Assembly: GCF_013868055.1 (NCBI RefSeq)
Contig: NZ_JACEOL010000009.1
Span: forward strand, 62,001 to 126,000
Direction: 5' to 3'
DNA: 64,000 nt
DNA from: Thermoactinomyces mirandus
Lineage (GTDB): Bacteria > Bacillota > Bacilli > Thermoactinomycetales > Thermoactinomycetaceae
Each line of letters starts with the position of its first letter. Within the stretch, counting starts at the first letter, position 1. Both the position numbers and the translations under genes were made by a program. This document shows, piece by piece, positions 61,429 through 64,000 of this stretch. Under the pieces are notes generated by a model. It ran no database searches. It saw nothing but the letters and a program-made list of their open reading frames with translations, and had not been told where the DNA came from.

Positions 61429-62649
61429 TCAAGCTGAAGATTTCACCGGTTTATGTGCTCCGTCATACTGATGGTTTTTTCGCAAGGCAAACTTTAACCA
61501 GAATGCATTGATGATGAGCAGGATCCCGGTAATCGGGAAAATGCCGCGAATTCCAAACAATCCGGCCATGGCTCCGTAACAGATCGGACCTAACATGTTG
61601 CCCACGCTCATGGCACTGGTATAAAAGCCGTAAGCGGTACTTTCTTTCCCTGCTGGCGCGTGACGGCGGATCAGGGAATTAATGGATGGCAGCAAGCCGC
61701 CGATGCAAAGCCCCAACAGGAAGCGAAGAATTAAAAGCTGCCAAACGGTTTGGACGACCGCATGCGGAATAAAGAACAGACCTGAAGCAATCAAGGCAAT
61801 AAACAATACACGCGCCGATCCGTAACGGTCGGAAGTTTTTCCCAGCACTGGAGAAGACAACATATTCGCGAAACCGGTCATGGCTGTTACCAGGCCGGCC
61901 AGAAATGCGACATGTCCACTTGCCCCCAACTCCTCCACAAACAGGGACATCAAAGGTGTGGGCCCGACATTGGCAAATTGCAGCAACAATCCGACGGAAA
62001 AGAGAATCAACAAAGTGCGTTGGTGAAATACAAACGCCCCATCTTCAATGATAGATGTTTTCCGGGCTTTGGGGTCGGGTTTTTTCTCTTCCTGCACAAA
62101 AAACAGAACGACCAGAGTTGCTATAAATAAAAAGACAGATGTCAAAATAAAATTATTGCGGTAGCCAACCCATTCAGCCAGAATCCCGCCGAAAAAGGGT
62201 CCCAATATTGTGCCGGCTACTGCTCCTGACTGCATCATTCCCAGTATATAACCCACTTTTTCTTTCGGTGAACTGGTGGCCATCAAAGAGATTGAAGCAG
62301 GAATAAATCCTGAAACAATCCCGTTAAGCATGCGAAGAATAAAGAGTTGCCAATGCGATGTAACAAGTCCCATGAAAAATGTTGCGATAACCATGCCAAA
62401 TCCTGAACGCAATATCATCATTTTTCGGCCAAATCGATCTGCCAGATTCCCCCAAATGGGCTGTACAATGATTTGGGAGAAAAAGTTGATCCCAAAAATT
62501 AAGCCAGTCCACAGTTGGACTTGCTCCGGATCTGTCATGCCTATATCTTTCAGGTACAAAGGCAAAAATGGCATAATCATGTTCATGGCTCCAAGCACCA
62601 GGAACTGCGATACCATTAAAATATACATGTTCCGTTTCCAAACCGGCAT
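61429..62649 (-). CDS. MFS drug-exporter-type transporter
   Basis: The 406-aa protein has twelve membrane segments, the MFS motif A (GNLADRFGRKMMILRSG) and the exporter motif C-like GAVAGTILGPFFGGILAEW, as in multidrug exporters such as MdtG and YttB. Substrate unknown. ATG 62649 follows GGAGTG. A U-rich hairpin was not found near its end. Confidence 0.88.
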   Translation of the reverse strand: MPVWKRNMYILMVSQFLVLGAMNMIMPFLPLYLKDIGMTDPEQVQLWTGLIFGINFFSQIIVQPIWGNLADRFGRKMMILRSGFGMVIATFFMGLVTSHWQLFILRMLNGIVSGFIPASISLMATSSPKEKVGYILGMMQSGAVAGTILGPFFGGILAEWVGYRNNFILTSVFLFIATLVVLFFVQEEKKPDPKARKTSIIEDGAFVFHQRTLLILFSVGLLLQFANVGPTPLMSLFVEELGASGHVAFLAGLVTAMTGFANMLSSPVLGKTSDRYGSARVLFIALIASGLFFIPHAVVQTVWQLLILRFLLGLCIGGLLPSINSLIRRHAPAGKESTAYGFYTSAMSVGNMLGPICYGAMAGLFGIRGIFPITGILLIINAFWLKFALRKNHQYDGAHKPVKSSA

Positions 62650-62745
62650 TTCGGTCACTCCTTCTCCCTTCACTACATTATAAATTTCGGTTATCGAAAT
62701 ATCAAAACAAAAAAACTGTCACCTAAGTGACAGAAATATTCGTAT

Positions 62746-63000
62746 CTAGATTTGTTGTGAATTTATCCGTTGATTAAAGTCAAAACAAATGTTCATTCGT
62801 TGTGATCTCTCCACACGCTTTACATAAGGCAATCTTTCGATTCGATGTATGATCTGGTCTGCTGTCTTCCCATCAACATAAAGATAAACATACTTCAATC
62901 GTTTGGAGATATAATGAATATTTCCCATGCGACCCAACGAACGGGCTGACTTCAGATCTTTGACCCAAACAGCCAAACCTAACCTTTCCACCATATTCAT
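62746..63000 (-). CDS. ylbG: YlbG-family (DUF2129) protein
   Basis: The 84-aa protein (LGLAVWVKDLKSARSLGRMG, then RLKYVYLYVDGKTADQIIHR) matches the small YlbG group, which follows ylbF in Bacillus. ATG 63000 has AAAGGAG upstream. Function unknown; conserved pairing with ylbF is the main clue. Confidence 0.85.
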   Translation of the reverse strand: MNMVERLGLAVWVKDLKSARSLGRMGNIHYISKRLKYVYLYVDGKTADQIIHRIERLPYVKRVERSQRMNICFDFNQRINSQQI

Positions 63001-63177
63001 TCTATGTGACTCCTTTTCTTCAGAACGTGTCCGGAGGGTCCATCTCATTGCTTCAGCAGTATTCAATTGTTCAAACAGCCTATAATAATATCGTACCATT
63101 CTGCTTCAACTTATTCAATATACCAGGTATACCAAAAAAAGGATAGGCAAAATATCCAAAGGGATCTGGCTCCTTTC

Positions 63178-63552
63178 TCAGTCATTTCCCGGTACCTTTA
63201 CTGATTTTGAAACAGAACGGGCGATGATTAAAGAGACCTGATGCAACAATTGATCCAACCGTTTCTCCGCTTCCAGATATGCATGGACAGACGGGTATTC
63301 ATGAATCTTTTTTTCCAAAGCAAGTGCCTGCTCTTTCGCCTTTTTGTAATCGGGATGGAAATTGCCGAATCGTTTTGCTTCTTCAAACCGGTCGTTCGCT
63401 TTATAAAATTCCTGAATCATCTTTTGCGCTTCAGGATCATTATCCAGATTCTCTTTAGCCTTCAGGTATTCTTTCACTTCCTGCGATTCATTAATTTCGT
63501 CAGCCAATTGGTAAGCTTCCAGCAATATGGTTGACATATCCAGTGTTGCCAT
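63178..63552 (-). CDS. ylbF: YlbF-family regulator (Y-complex component)
   Basis: The 124-aa all-helical protein (MSTILLEAYQLADEINESQE, DPEAQKMIQEFYKANDRFEE) matches YlbF, a partner of YmcA and YaaT. In B. subtilis this complex promotes mRNA processing by RNase Y and sporulation/competence/biofilm development. AAGGAGGAGG precedes the ATG. The ylbF-ylbG order supports it; YmcA-type paralogues share the domain. Confidence 0.85.
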   Translation of the reverse strand: MATLDMSTILLEAYQLADEINESQEVKEYLKAKENLDNDPEAQKMIQEFYKANDRFEEAKRFGNFHPDYKKAKEQALALEKKIHEYPSVHAYLEAEKRLDQLLHQVSLIIARSVSKSVKVPGND

Positions 63553-63614
63553 AATGATCCCCCTCCTCCTTATTGTAGCGCAGATGAAAATTTTTTGCCT
63601 GTTTTTCCCTGATT

Positions 63615-64000
63615 TTATGAGGAAGAAGGGGAAAGCAGCTGGAGAGCCTGAATTCGGGCCAATTTCACTTTTTTCTGCTCATTTCCGACCATGGCCTCAA
63701 ACACCCATTCTCCCTGTTCATAACACAAATCTTCCGGACAGACTTCCAATTTTTGCCCATCCTGAACCAGCAACAGGGGAATCTGATGGGCAACGCTTTG
63801 CCGGACTACTTCCCTGGTCATCTCCGGGCCATATCGTCTGGGACCGGAAAACCAGGCTTTTGGCAATGATAAAGAGTTGTTTGTCCGCCCAAGATCGGGG
63901 GTTTCAACGCGACAATCTTTTAACCCCTGGAAATCGATGGCCCAGTTGACACTTTTTATTTTTTCTTCAGCAGGCAGCCGCCTTTCCCCAAGGCAAACAT
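63615..64000 (-). CDS. Hypothetical protein, N-terminus beyond window edge
   Basis: An open minus-strand frame runs from the right edge to a stop at 63615, at least 128 residues: LGERRLPAEEKIKSVNWAID at the edge, AWFSGPRRYGPEMTREVVRQ in the middle, and KVKLARIQALQLLSPSSS at the end. Beta-rich in the last third. I do not recognise it. It is upstream of ylbF on the same strand. Confidence 0.55.
   Translation of the reverse strand, partial: VCLGERRLPAEEKIKSVNWAIDFQGLKDCRVETPDLGRTNNSLSLPKAWFSGPRRYGPEMTREVVRQSVAHQIPLLLVQDGQKLEVCPEDLCYEQGEWVFEAMVGNEQKKVKLARIQALQLLSPSSS

Overview
The window comes from an endospore-forming, low-to-mid GC Firmicute, most likely Bacillales. It has alpha/beta-type and gamma-type small acid-soluble spore proteins, a cotJABC spore-coat operon, ylbF/ylbG, strong AGGAGG-type ribosome binding sites with frequent TTG/GTG starts, and a SAM-I (S-box) riboswitch. 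The species cannot be named from the sequence. No rRNA, tRNA, CRISPR array or intact insertion sequence was seen.

Layout. 1-9.6 kb: a worn chromosomal stretch with a corA pseudogene, truncated haemoglobin, greA, a 2-hydroxyacid dehydrogenase stopped by an amber codon, an amidase, a Gfo/Idh/MocA oxidoreductase, a membrane hydrolase, a truncated rhodanese, a transposase scrap and a broken DegT aminotransferase. 9.7-21.1 kb: aldehyde dehydrogenase, MFS transporter, a rhomboid lacking its serine, phosphatidylserine decarboxylase, gamma-SASP, a class B PBP, an intracellular subtilase, an acyl-CoA synthetase and an alpha/beta SASP. 34.9-39.4 kb: a two-component system with an ABC transporter of the peptide-antibiotic resistance type. 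39.5-54.7 kb: a complete phenol-to-central-metabolism operon on the minus strand (multicomponent phenol hydroxylase, catechol 2,3-dioxygenase, both meta-cleavage branches, ferredoxin, regulator). 55-64 kb: an S-box-controlled NhaC-family transporter, a frameshifted SANT-like regulator, minD-minE, a DUF1232 protein, an MFS exporter, ylbG and ylbF.

The main discovery is at 22.1-34.0 kb. The spore-coat gene cotJC is split. Its first 79 codons lie at 21890-22126 and its last 110 codons at 34024-34356, and both broken ends carry the same 11-bp core ATAAATTGACA. Joining the halves across one core restores a continuous 189-codon CotJC. The intervening ~11.9 kb ends in a near-perfect 20-bp inverted repeat just inside each core. 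It encodes a 508-aa large serine recombinase with, divergently, a 56-aa protein that is a good candidate excision factor. This is the architecture of the sigK 'skin' element and of the SPbeta/spsM system: an element that should be excised in the mother cell during sporulation to rebuild a developmental gene. It has no phage structural genes. Its cargo is a rhamnosidase/transporter/AraC module with cre-like sites, an Imm6-like immunity gene, an LpdD-like protein, an FMN-binding glutamate-synthase-like protein with a small partner, and decayed remnants that include a piece of a second serine recombinase.

The phenol operon appears to be governed by an unusual protein: an N-terminal XylR/DmpR-type aromatic sensor domain plus V4R joined to a PucR-type helix-turn-helix instead of a sigma-54 activator ATPase.
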